A stretch of DNA of 8,619 nt from Anaerolineae bacterium (GTDB taxonomy: Bacteria > Chloroflexota > Anaerolineae > CG2-30-64-16): positions 1 through 8,619 of the forward strand of contig JALOOE010000054.1 in the NCBI GenBank assembly GCA_025454565.1, written 5' to 3'. Made by a program: the position numbers and the translations under genes. The notes under the pieces are model-generated. The model saw only the letters and a program-made list of their open reading frames with translations. It was not told the DNA's origin and made no database searches. The stretch's first letter is position 1. The number at the start of each line of letters is the position of its first letter. Positions 1 to 6,282 of the stretch are shown piece by piece.

Positions 1-717
1 GCGGACGTGCAGGCGCTCCTGACGATGATCTTCTTCTCGTCCCTCACCGGCGGCAACCCGCCCCTCTTCATGGACTTCCGCAAGGTGTGGGAGCCGTGGG
101 AGCTCCAGGCTTTGGCGAAGAAGCTCGGCTTCACCCTGCCGAAGGGCGCGGCATGGGCCGAAAAAGGGCTGGTGGACGGCGATAACTCCGGCAGCGCATC
201 GTTCGACTGGGCGGCCAGGCCCGGCGCCAGCGTGGACGAGATCATGGCCAAGGTCAGCATGCCGCTGGCCGATCCCGGCTACTTCCCCGGCATGGGCAAC
301 TCGGTGCATTACGTCTCGCCGGGCGGCCTGGAGGGGATCGCCGGCCGGCTGATGTACAGCAGCCTGTCCGGCATGTTCAGCCTGAGTTGGGACGAGGCAG
401 CCACGGCCGAGGTGCCGGAGCCGATGGCGTCTGCCCTGTGCCAGACCACCACCGCCGAATGGCCGCACACCTTCGTCGTGCCCAAGTACGCCACGATGTA
501 TGAGTACAAGCACTACCCGCCCGCCAACCACTTCCACATGATCCAGGGCCTCAGCCCGGCGCGTTTGGAATACTGGATGGACCTCAACAACGTCCTCTCC
601 GCCTGCGATTGGGCCGCGCGCCCGCGCTTCGTCGAGGGTGTCGATCGGCCCATCCCGCTGCTCTACCTGGCGAACGGCGGCGAGACCAACGCGAAGTTGA
701 TGCTGGGAAAGCGGTAG
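1..717 (+). CDS. fucI: L-fucose isomerase family protein, C-terminal part (5'-truncated by window edge)
   Basis: The reading frame is open from base 1 and ends with TAG at 715-717, leaving 238 visible residues. Recalled similarity to E. coli FucI is clear in order. It covers an LTG segment followed by F-x-D-hydrophobic-R-x-x-W (visible residues 23-30), an NSGSA motif (62-66), a WPxTF segment near 154, and an ANH motif near 175-177. By this alignment, Asp25 and His177 match two of the three Mn-binding residues of FucI (Asp361 and His528). The third ligand, a Glu, would lie just left of the window. The family interconverts L-fucose and L-fuculose and can also act on D-arabinose, in the cytoplasm. 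The spacing after the ANH motif (about 60 residues) matches E. coli, so the C-terminus looks intact. It is followed 82 bases later by a sugar kinase on the same strand, probably in one operon. Exact substrate is not proven. Confidence 0.85.
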   Translation, partial: ADVQALLTMIFFSSLTGGNPPLFMDFRKVWEPWELQALAKKLGFTLPKGAAWAEKGLVDGDNSGSASFDWAARPGASVDEIMAKVSMPLADPGYFPGMGNSVHYVSPGGLEGIAGRLMYSSLSGMFSLSWDEAATAEVPEPMASALCQTTTAEWPHTFVVPKYATMYEYKHYPPANHFHMIQGLSPARLEYWMDLNNVLSACDWAARPRFVEGVDRPIPLLYLANGGETNAKLMLGKR

Positions 718-724
718 TGTATTG

Positions 725-782
725 CGTATTGCGTAGTGCATTTGCGTCTCATCGAGGAATGGAAAACGCACTACGCAATACG
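725..782. repeat. Inverted repeat between the isomerase and kinase genes
   Basis: A 15-base arm (725-739) is perfectly complementary to 768-782 across a 28-base spacer. The left side also contains a direct repeat of the word TATTGCG. The element starts 8 bases after the isomerase stop and ends just before the kinase ribosome binding site (GAAGGG, 785-790). No T-run follows, so it is not a classical intrinsic terminator. It could be an mRNA-processing or attenuating hairpin, or a REP-like selfish repeat. Confidence 0.75.
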
Positions 783-799
783 TCGAAGGGATTCGACCT

Positions 800-2290
800 A
801 TGAGTGCAACTCGCAATTACCTCGCCCTCGACCTCGGCGCATCCGGCGGGCGGGCGATCGTCGGCCGCTTTGACGGCGAGCGGCTGACGTTGGAGGAAGT
901 CCATCGGTTCGCCAACGGTCCGGTGCATATCCCCAGTGCACATGGCGATAGCCTGCACTGGGACACGCTGCGACTTTTTGCGGAGATACAGGAAGGTCTG
1001 AAGAAGGCCGTCGTATGCTGCGGCTCGGAATTGATCAGCCTGGGCATCGACACCTGGGGCGTGGACTACGGCCTGCTCGACCGCAACGACCGGCTGGTGG
1101 GCCTGCCGTATCACTATCGCGACAGCCGCAACGACGCCATGATGGCGGAGGCGTTTCGCCGCGTACCTCGCGAAGAGATCTTCGCCGCCACCGGCGTCCA
1201 GTTCATGCAACTGAATACCCTCTTCCAGCTACTCGCCCAACAGATCGAAGATCCCGAAGTGCTGGCGCGCACGCGCACGCTCCTGATGATGCCCGACCTG
1301 CTGAACTACTGGCTGACCGGGCAGAAGGTCAGCGAACGCACCATCGCCAGCACCAGCCAGGCGCTCGATCCGTACCGTCCTGCGTGGGCGACGGGCCTGC
1401 TGGAGCGGTTGGGCATCCCGACGCACTACCTGCCGACCATCGTCGAGGCGGGCACGGTGCTGGGCGGTCTGCTCCCGGCCGTGATCGACGAGACCGGCGC
1501 CAAGCAACTGCGGGTGGTCGCGCCCGGCAGCCACGACACGGCCAGCGCGGTCGCCGCGGTGCCCGCTGAGAGCGCCGACTACGCCTACCTCAGCTCCGGC
1601 ACCTGGTCGCTGATGGGCGTCGAGACCAAACAGCCGGTGATCAACGCGGACGCGCTGGCGTTCAACGTGACCAACGAAGGCGGCGTCTGCGATACGATCC
1701 GCCTCCTCAAGAACATCGCCGGGCTGTGGATCATCCAGGAGTGCCGGCGCACGTGGGCGGCCGAGGGGCAAGCGCTGTCGTGGGATGATATCGTGCGCCA
1801 CGCGATGATCGCACGGCCATTCATCGCGCAGATCGACGTGGACGCGCACGACTTCCTGGCGCCCGGCGATATGCCGGCGCGCATCCGGGAGTATTGCCGC
1901 CGCACCGGTCAGACCGTGCCAGAAGGGGTCGGCCCCATCGCCCGTGTCGTCTACGAGAGCCTGGCGCTGAAATATCGTCGCGTCCTGGAGATGATGGAGA
2001 CGCTCGTTGGGCATCGAATTGGCGTCTTGCACATCGTGGGCGGCGGCGCGCAGAACCGGCTGCTCAACCAGCTCACCGCCGATGCCATCGGCCAGCCAGT
2101 GGTCGCGGGGCCCTTCGAGGCTACCGCCGTCGGCAACCTGCTGCTGCAACTCCTTGCCACCGGCGCCATCGGCTCGCTGGCCGAGGGCCGTGCGCTTGTC
2201 CGCCGGTCATTCGATACTGAGACGTATCAGCCGACTGATGCGACGGCGTGGAATGACGCGTATGCGAGGTTCAGGGGCCTGACCGGATGA
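800..2290 (+). CDS. rhaB: Rhamnulokinase-family sugar kinase (FGGY family; L-rhamnulose or L-fuculose kinase)
   Basis: The product has 496 residues, close to the usual length of about 490. It starts at ATG 800 with GAAGGG 9 bases upstream. The N-terminal FGGY phosphate-binding motif is DLGASGGR (11-18). Further blocks match E. coli RhaB as recalled: GIDTWGVDYGLLD (82-94), GLPYHYRDSR (101-110), SHDTASAV (244-251, with the likely catalytic base Asp246), YLSSGTWSLMG (263-273), and LHIVGGGAQNRLLNQL (410-425) for the C-terminal nucleotide-binding domain. It would transfer the ATP gamma-phosphate to O1 of a ketohexose such as L-rhamnulose, in the cytoplasm. The partner upstream is a FucI-type isomerase, not RhaA. 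Known Bacteroides fuculokinases belong to this same family, so L-fuculose is an equally likely substrate. Family assignment is firm; the substrate is open. Confidence 0.92.
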   Translation: MSATRNYLALDLGASGGRAIVGRFDGERLTLEEVHRFANGPVHIPSAHGDSLHWDTLRLFAEIQEGLKKAVVCCGSELISLGIDTWGVDYGLLDRNDRLVGLPYHYRDSRNDAMMAEAFRRVPREEIFAATGVQFMQLNTLFQLLAQQIEDPEVLARTRTLLMMPDLLNYWLTGQKVSERTIASTSQALDPYRPAWATGLLERLGIPTHYLPTIVEAGTVLGGLLPAVIDETGAKQLRVVAPGSHDTASAVAAVPAESADYAYLSSGTWSLMGVETKQPVINADALAFNVTNEGGVCDTIRLLKNIAGLWIIQECRRTWAAEGQALSWDDIVRHAMIARPFIAQIDVDAHDFLAPGDMPARIREYCRRTGQTVPEGVGPIARVVYESLALKYRRVLEMMETLVGHRIGVLHIVGGGAQNRLLNQLTADAIGQPVVAGPFEATAVGNLLLQLLATGAIGSLAEGRALVRRSFDTETYQPTDATAWNDAYARFRGLTG

Positions 2291-2292
2291 CG

Positions 2293-2347
2293 CGTGAAAC
2301 GTGATGCGTGAAATGGCCGTGTGGGCTCTCACGTATCACGTTTCACG
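2293..2347. repeat. Inverted repeat between convergent gene ends
   Basis: Two 19-base arms (2293-2311 and 2329-2347) pair with 18 Watson-Crick matches and one position that becomes G-U in RNA (G2306 with T2334). The spacer is 17 bases. Each arm is built from repeats of the words CGTGAAA and CGTGAT. The left arm starts 3 bases after the kinase stop (2288-2290). The right arm abuts the stop triplet of the SDR remnant on the opposite strand (2348-2350). The position suits a bidirectional transcription barrier, but there is no T-tract on either side. Confidence 0.8.
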
Positions 2348-2426
2348 TCAATCCATCTCGAACCCGCCGTCGGTATTCAGGCTTTTCCCGTGACGTACTC
2401 GACGGCGGATATGGTGTGATCTTCGC
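2348..2426 (-). pseudogene. C-terminal remnant of a short-chain dehydrogenase/reductase (SDR), frameshifted
   Basis: Reading the minus strand leftwards from about 2412, one frame gives ISAVEYVTGK and then soon stops. The next frame gives GKSLNTDGGFEMD and a TGA at 2348-2350. Joined, this is the classic SDR C-terminus, where a YxTGQ-x-hydrophobic-N-x-DGG block ends the protein. The frame changes in the run of C and T bases at 2383-2389, consistent with loss of one base. Everything upstream of the block is missing: the lactonase-like gene ends at 2427, directly against it. It is therefore a leftover of a deleted gene, not a functional CDS. SDR enzymes such as L-fucose dehydrogenase or 2-keto-3-deoxy-L-fuconate dehydrogenase commonly sit beside fuconolactonases, which fits the neighbour. 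The match is short and judged by eye. Confidence 0.6.
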
Positions 2427-3281
2427 TCAGCCGGGGGCGATGTCGTAGAAGCGCATCGCGGTCTTGCTGGAAATCGTCTCCCGCACATCCGCCGGATAGC
2501 CTGCCAGGATCGCCCGGTACGCAGTCCAGGCTTTGACGTAGCCGCCTGCCAGCACCGAGACCGGCCAGTCGCCGCCGAGCATGCAGCGATCCGGGCCGAA
2601 CGTTGCCATGGCGTATTCGACATAAGGACGGATGTCGTCGGATGTCCAGCCGTCCCAATTGCCGCTGGCCGTTCCCAACCCGGAGATCTTGGCGTAGACG
2701 TTCGGATTCGCGGCCGCGATCTTCAGATCGTTGCCCCAGCGTCCCAGCCCGCGCGTGGCAATCGGCGGCTGGCCCAGGTGATCGATCACTATCTTGAGAT
2801 CGGGCGCCCGCTCGCCGATCACCGGGATGCACTCCATATGCTCCGGCAGCGTCGCGACCACATCGAAGGTCAACCCATGCGCGGCGAGCAGCTTGAGGCC
2901 CTCGATCATACGGTCATGGAGCAGCCATCTGGGGTCCGCTTCGTTGTGGATCAGATGGCGGACACCGCGAAAGTAGGGGTTCTGCTTGAAGCGCTCGATG
3001 ACGCGTGCGGCCACATCCGGCAGCAGCAGCGGCACCCAGCCGACCACGCCGATGATCCACGGATAGAGCGCGGCCTGTTCGAGCATATACTCGGTGTCGG
3101 CGTAGCTGTTGGCTGCCTGAACCAGAACCGTGTGGGTCACCCCTGCGGCCGCAAGCTGCGGCTCCAGCTCGGGCGGCTCAAAGGTGCGGCAGATCGGGCC
3201 GGAATCGGGTGTCAGCCACGGATACGCAACGCGCTCCAGGTTCCACAGGTGTTGGTGCGTATCGATGAGGTGTTCTGGCAT
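2427..3281 (-). CDS. Amidohydrolase-2 family hydrolase, probable L-fucono/L-rhamnono-1,4-lactonase (COG3618 type)
   Basis: The product has 284 residues when started at the ATG at 3279-3281. GGGGGA at 3290-3295 lies 8 bases ahead of it, and the domain begins immediately after, so the longer upstream frame is not needed. Family marks in order are the metal-binding DTHQHLW (7-13, HxH), FRGVRHL (104-110), VIDHLGQPP (165-173, His168), KISGL (198-202) and GGDWP (236-240, Asp238; usually GSDWP). These are typical of TIM-barrel metal-dependent hydrolases that open sugar lactones in oxidative deoxy-sugar catabolism, in the cytoplasm. It is convergent to the isomerase-kinase pair, so the organism may use both phosphorylating and oxidative routes. 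The SDR remnant behind it supports the oxidative reading. Related enzymes also hydrolyse 2-pyrone-4,6-dicarboxylate, so the substrate is inferred. No convincing promoter was seen between 3282 and 3390. Confidence 0.8.
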   Translation of the reverse strand: MPEHLIDTHQHLWNLERVAYPWLTPDSGPICRTFEPPELEPQLAAAGVTHTVLVQAANSYADTEYMLEQAALYPWIIGVVGWVPLLLPDVAARVIERFKQNPYFRGVRHLIHNEADPRWLLHDRMIEGLKLLAAHGLTFDVVATLPEHMECIPVIGERAPDLKIVIDHLGQPPIATRGLGRWGNDLKIAAANPNVYAKISGLGTASGNWDGWTSDDIRPYVEYAMATFGPDRCMLGGDWPVSVLAGGYVKAWTAYRAILAGYPADVRETISSKTAMRFYDIAPG

Positions 3282-3390
3282 CGGCTTGCTCCCCCGCGGT
3301 TGTGCATGACTCCGTCTATGACGCAGTAGGATGTTGTGTGGGTCTCGGACGGCCGCTCGCCTGGAGATTGTGGGGACGGCTTCGCTCAAA

Positions 3391-3419
3391 TTGACGCCCT
3401 GTGAGCGGCGCGGTATAAT
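3391..3419 (+). promoter_or_regulatory. Near-consensus sigma-70 promoter of the 87-residue gene
   Basis: TTGACG (3391-3396) and TATAAT (3414-3419) are separated by exactly 17 bases. This is the best promoter in the window. Transcription should begin near 3426, giving a leader of about 30 bases that carries GGAGG at 3442-3446 before the ATG at 3458. Confidence 0.85.
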
Positions 3420-3457
3420 CCGCTGCAATAAGCAATATTACGGAGGATCGTCCTTTC

Positions 3458-3721
3458 ATGGCAAAGAAAAAGACCACTCGGCGTGTGCCGCAGAGCAGCA
3501 CGCCGCGCATGTATGGTGACGGTAAACCATCCCAGGTTGCGGCGGGGGCCGCGCCAACCTCCGGCGCCAGCGCCCGTCCTGCTGGCGCGGCAGCCGCGGC
3601 TGCCCGTGGGCCCGTGGATCTGGCCAAGGAATATAGCTATGTGGCGGGCGACCTGAAGCGCCTGGGCATCGTCGCTGCCGCCCTGTTTGCCATGCTGATC
3701 GCGCTGAGTTTCATCATCTGA
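3458..3721 (+). CDS. Small tail-anchored membrane protein, unknown function
   Basis: The product has 87 residues and starts at ATG 3458, with GGAGG 11 bases upstream. Three regions can be seen. Residues 1-9 are a basic head (MAKKKTTRR). Residues 10-52 are a low-complexity Ala/Pro/Gly/Ser linker. A charged stretch, DLAKEYSYVAGDLKR (54-68), leads into one C-terminal transmembrane helix (69-87) that ends the protein. No signal peptide is seen, so it should be tail-anchored with its N-terminus in the cytoplasm. I do not recognise a named family. The basic head could bind nucleic acid, ribosome or phospholipid, but this is speculation. It is a single-gene transcription unit, with a near-consensus promoter before it and a strong terminator after it, which points to high steady expression. 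The gene is real on grounds of promoter, ribosome binding site, terminator and sensible topology. Confidence 0.8.
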   Translation: MAKKKTTRRVPQSSTPRMYGDGKPSQVAAGAAPTSGASARPAGAAAAAARGPVDLAKEYSYVAGDLKRLGIVAAALFAMLIALSFII

Positions 3722-3758
3722 TTGGCTCTGGCGCGCGTCGCGCGATCCAGTATAATCC

Positions 3759-3820
3759 GACGGACGAAGACGCAAGGACCAGGAAGGTTTGGTCCTGCGT
3801 TTTCGTCCGTCTTTTCTTTT
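3759..3820 (+). terminator. Strong Rho-independent terminator
   Basis: The arms 3759-3780 and 3791-3811 form a stem of about 21 pairs, with one G-U pair and one bulged A, closing a 10-base loop. A T-rich tract (TTTTCTTTT, 3812-3820) follows. It ends transcription of the 87-residue gene, whose stop is at 3719-3721. On the opposite strand there is no T-run, so it does not look bidirectional. Confidence 0.9.
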
Positions 3821-3847
3821 CGGCTCCTCGCTGAAAGATATTGTCTG

Positions 3848-4678
3848 CTACACCGTATCCGGCACACCCGCCTGGGGCCGATGCAGCGGGAGCCACCCTG
3901 CGATGGCCGTCTCGACGATCACTTGACAGGCGAGGCACAACCACAGGTTGCGCGTCAGGATGAACAATGCGGTGGTACCCACGGCCAGGGCGAGGCTGCG
4001 CAGAATCGCCTCCGGTCTTCCCCACGCGCGTTCCTCCTGGGTGGGCGTGCCAAGCACTGCCCAGAGATGCGGATTCAGCACTGACTCGACCAGCAACACC
4101 CCCAGGCCGAGCCAACTCCCCCAGTAAAACGGTTGCGATTGCAGGCTTTCCCGTAGTGGGCCGGGCATGGCAGCGGGAAGCGCCGAGATCTCGGTGAGCC
4201 AACCGATCGCCCCCGCGCGATAGAAGGCCAGATGCCACTGCGCCAGCGCCGCGTCGATGGGCGCGCGCAGTGCGTGGATGAACCGGCCTTCGGTGGGAGG
4301 TGTCTCGGCCTGATCGGCGGGCAGCGCGTGGCGATAGACGAGCCACCCGAACAGCACCAGCGCAATGAGCAGCACCGCCAGCAAGCCGCCGGCCGTGATG
4401 CTGCCGACCCAATCCAATTCGCTCAGACCGAGAAAATAGGGCGAGATGGCGCCATAGCGCCACGCGAACAGGGGCATCAGCAGCAGATAGAGCGACACAA
4501 CCAGCCAGACCAGCGCCCGCGTGCCGCTCGATCGGAGCAGCCGTCCCAGCCGCAAACGCCCACGCGTCAGTCGCAGGAGGACCCACGCGGCGTTGGCGGC
4601 CAATACCGCCAACGCAGAACTCGCGAGGATCCATAGCCCTGGGTTCGTCAGATCGAGACGTGTCTCTAGCCAATCCAT
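3848..4678 (-). CDS. Polytopic membrane protein, unknown function (faint CPBP-like tail)
   Basis: The product has 276 residues and starts at the ATG at 4676-4678. The ribosome binding site is weak (GAGC region), but a promoter lies just upstream. Hydrophobic segments are seen at about 13-37, 55-78, 93-117, 184-209 and 225-262; the last is long enough for two helices. Between helices 3 and 4 is a soluble stretch (118-183) with QWHLAFYRAG at 148-156. Near the end is LTRNLWLCLACQVIVE (241-256). These two blocks recall the FYRG and NLW-x-x-x-x-x-H segments of CPBP intramembrane proteases. However, the catalytic EE pair and the late His are absent (Trp-His and Gln stand there). If related, it is a non-catalytic derivative; it may simply be an unrelated membrane protein. 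It is convergent to the 87-residue gene. Confidence 0.75.
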   Translation of the reverse strand: MDWLETRLDLTNPGLWILASSALAVLAANAAWVLLRLTRGRLRLGRLLRSSGTRALVWLVVSLYLLLMPLFAWRYGAISPYFLGLSELDWVGSITAGGLLAVLLIALVLFGWLVYRHALPADQAETPPTEGRFIHALRAPIDAALAQWHLAFYRAGAIGWLTEISALPAAMPGPLRESLQSQPFYWGSWLGLGVLLVESVLNPHLWAVLGTPTQEERAWGRPEAILRSLALAVGTTALFILTRNLWLCLACQVIVETAIAGWLPLHRPQAGVPDTV

Positions 4679-4704
4679 GTTTCAGCTCGTCGGATAGTTG
4701 AGCC

Positions 4705-4733
4705 ATTGTAGCCCACCTCCGGCTGCCCGGCAA
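4705..4733 (-). promoter_or_regulatory. Likely sigma-70 promoter of the 276-residue membrane protein
   Basis: On the minus strand, TTGCCG (4728-4733) and TACAAT (4705-4710) are separated by 17 bases. The start of transcription would be near 4698, leaving a leader of about 20 bases. A 6-base-pair GC hairpin (4726-4731 with 4737-4742) overlaps the -35 region. The rest of the gap up to 4805 shows nothing else. Confidence 0.55.
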
Positions 4734-4805
4734 AGCGCCGGGTCAGGCCGAACGCATGGCTTATCAATGCGGACAACATCGCGATCACTCGACGCCGCGC
4801 CATCC

Positions 4806-5039
4806 CTATTGCCGTTCGAGCGCTGAGTCCAGCCGCGCCGGTTTGGTCTTCCTGTGTGGCACGCGCGGCCGGGTGGCGACGCCCCCCAGACCGTGGCGTC
4901 TGGCCTCCTCGGCCTGCGCCTCGAAAAGTTGGAGGTCTGCCGGTACGGTGTTGCCGTACAATGGCGACAGTTCCCGGAACGGTGAGCCGAACAACCAACG
5001 GGCGAACCGCCCCGGCCAATGACGCGAGTTGCGTTTCAT
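4806..5039 (-). CDS. Small hypothetical protein, 77 residues
   Basis: The start is the ATG at 5037-5039, chosen because GGAGGT (5045-5050) lies 5 bases ahead of it. The open frame continues further upstream but only through the low-complexity repeat. The protein has a basic N-terminus with an aromatic and Phe-rich patch (WPGRFARWLFGSPFRELSP, 8-26). A conserved-looking segment follows (LYGNTVPADLQLFEAQAEEARRH, 27-49), probably a helix, and then a basic Pro-rich tail (56-72). It has no transmembrane segment or signal peptide. I do not recognise the family. It is on the same strand as its neighbours, 95 bases downstream of the 371-residue gene, so co-transcription is plausible. The intervening repeat could form a hairpin in that transcript. 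Confidence 0.65.
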   Translation of the reverse strand: MKRNSRHWPGRFARWLFGSPFRELSPLYGNTVPADLQLFEAQAEEARRHGLGGVATRPRVPHRKTKPARLDSALERQ

Positions 5040-5062
5040 GGGATACCTCCGCGGAGATGAGA

Positions 5063-5136
5063 GACGGGAGACGATAGACGAGAGAGGGTGATCACTCGTC
5101 GGATTCCTTGTCGTCGTCGGTCGTCCGTCTACCGTC
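5063..5136. repeat. Imperfect inverted repeat of GACG/TAGACGA words
   Basis: The arm 5063-5081 is imperfectly complementary to 5121-5136. On the plus strand the left side is purine-rich, a chain of near-copies of GAGACG and TAGACGA; the right side is TCGTC-rich. The right arm runs into the stop codon of the 371-residue gene (5135-5137). It occupies most of the gap before the 77-residue gene. No T-run follows it, so terminator function is doubtful. Confidence 0.55.
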
Positions 5137-6250
5137 AATTCAGCGCCTGTTCCACCACCTGACGCACGCCGGGCACGCGATTCAGCAGCTTGACGCGCTC
5201 GGCATCGACATAATCCGCGCCGGCCAGCACCGCATACCCCGTGATCGCGATATAGGCGGCAGCCAGCAGCACCGCCGCCTGCGGGATCGCCACCGCCGCC
5301 GCGCCGCCGACCAATCGGAAGCCACGCAGCAGCTTGTCGACGAGATCGAGCTGTTGCCGGAAGCCGGTGTTCAGTCCGTCCACGTCCTGGATCGCGATCA
5401 CGAACTTGCTGAGGTCGGCCTGGCTTTCCGACACCAACGTGGCGAGAAGTTCGGCGGTCTGCTTCGTTCCGTACAGTTGCGTCAACAGGGTGCGAAATTG
5501 CTCGCCGGCGGCCACATCGTTGACCCAGGCAAGCACTTGTTGCGCCGCACTCTGCGCCACGGCCGGCCCCAGGAGGGCCACCAGTGCGTTGTACGCGCTG
5601 AGGGCGTAGTCCCGTACCAACGCATAGAGCTTCGTCACTTTGTCTGCCACACCAAGCGCTTGCGCGATGTCGAGCCCCACGATGCCGGCTGCCTGGGCCA
5701 CCTGGCCGACGCCCAGCACCAGCAGGCCGCTCACAGCCGTCTGACCGGTCTTGGCGGCGCGGCCTTCGATCGAATTCAGGGTTGCGGTCACTAAGCCAGA
5801 GAGTTGGCCGCGGGCCGCCGGGAGGTCGGGCGGCAGGACCGCGGCGCGAGTTGCAGCGGCGGCGTCATCTTCGGTCAGGATCGCCAGGGTCTCTTCGATG
5901 TCAAATGAGAAAAAATCAGCTTCGGCTGAACGCACCGTCCGCTCGGTTGATTCGCCTTGCGCCACTTGCAGGAGATAAGCGCTGATCTGCAGATCGGTGA
6001 CAGCCTGGGCCAGCAGTCGCGTCGATGCGCGGGCGCGCTCGGCCCAGTCCGCCGCGGCGAGGTCGGCGGTGGTCGCTTCCCTGAGTGCGGCGCTTCGCCG
6101 CGCCAGCGCCGTCGCTTGCGCCGTCAGCGCGTCGGTGGATGCCGGCGCGGGCGCAGCCCTTTCGACTGCGGACAGGGTCGGCGTCAGAAGCGCGCGCACG
6201 CCATCGGCATACGCGCGAGCGGCCGTATCGTAACTGGACCGAGATGCCAT
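5135..6250 (-). CDS. Ala-rich helical protein with C-terminal membrane segment, unknown function
   Basis: The product has 371 residues. It starts at the ATG at 6248-6250, with AGGAGG (6256-6261) 5 bases ahead and a promoter at 6283-6311. No signal peptide is seen. Residues 1-100 are Ala/Thr/Arg-rich and likely form long helices or a coiled coil. Residues 110-125 are acidic. A moderately hydrophobic stretch lies at 173-200. Residues 201-311 are predicted helical with several charged repeats. A strong hydrophobic hairpin-like segment at 313-345 is followed by GADYVDAERVKLLNRVPGV (344-362). The layout, a soluble helical bundle with one or two buried hydrophobic segments, resembles alpha-helical pore-forming or membrane-remodelling proteins in general. 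I cannot name a family and there is no sequence-level support for a toxin role. Its own promoter separates it from the murF-alr gene upstream. Confidence 0.75.
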   Translation of the reverse strand: MASRSSYDTAARAYADGVRALLTPTLSAVERAAPAPASTDALTAQATALARRSAALREATTADLAAADWAERARASTRLLAQAVTDLQISAYLLQVAQGESTERTVRSAEADFFSFDIEETLAILTEDDAAAATRAAVLPPDLPAARGQLSGLVTATLNSIEGRAAKTGQTAVSGLLVLGVGQVAQAAGIVGLDIAQALGVADKVTKLYALVRDYALSAYNALVALLGPAVAQSAAQQVLAWVNDVAAGEQFRTLLTQLYGTKQTAELLATLVSESQADLSKFVIAIQDVDGLNTGFRQQLDLVDKLLRGFRLVGGAAAVAIPQAAVLLAAAYIAITGYAVLAGADYVDAERVKLLNRVPGVRQVVEQALN

Positions 6251-6282
6251 GTCAGCCTCCTGGGACGATTGTTTTCAGTACA

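Noticed and set aside
1229..2149. 306-residue open frame on the minus strand opposite the kinase
   Set aside because: Antisense shadow of the rhamnulokinase-family gene with no domain-like sequence.
2364..2408. 9-base inverted repeat (2364-2372 with 2400-2408) as a terminator
   Set aside because: It arises from the SAVE and DGG codons of the SDR remnant, has a 27-base loop and no T-run.
2778..3329. 183-residue plus-strand frame opposite the lactonase-like gene
   Set aside because: Antisense to conserved hydrolase motifs, with no ribosome binding site or family signal.
3282..3428. N-terminal extension of the hydrolase to an ATG at 3428
   Set aside because: The extra 49 residues look random, and the GGGGGA site plus the immediate DTHQHLW motif fix the start at 3281.
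3714..4733. 339-residue open frame on the minus strand overlapping the membrane protein
   Set aside because: Other-frame shadow rich in Arg, Ala and His. The overlapping 276-residue frame has a clean transmembrane pattern and its own promoter.
4726..4742. GC hairpin as terminator of the 77-residue gene
   Set aside because: Only 6 pairs and no T-tract on the minus strand; it overlaps the -35 of the next gene.
5040..5138. Start of the 77-residue gene further upstream at 5138
   Set aside because: The added residues are encoded by the low-complexity repeat, and the strong ribosome binding site favours 5039.
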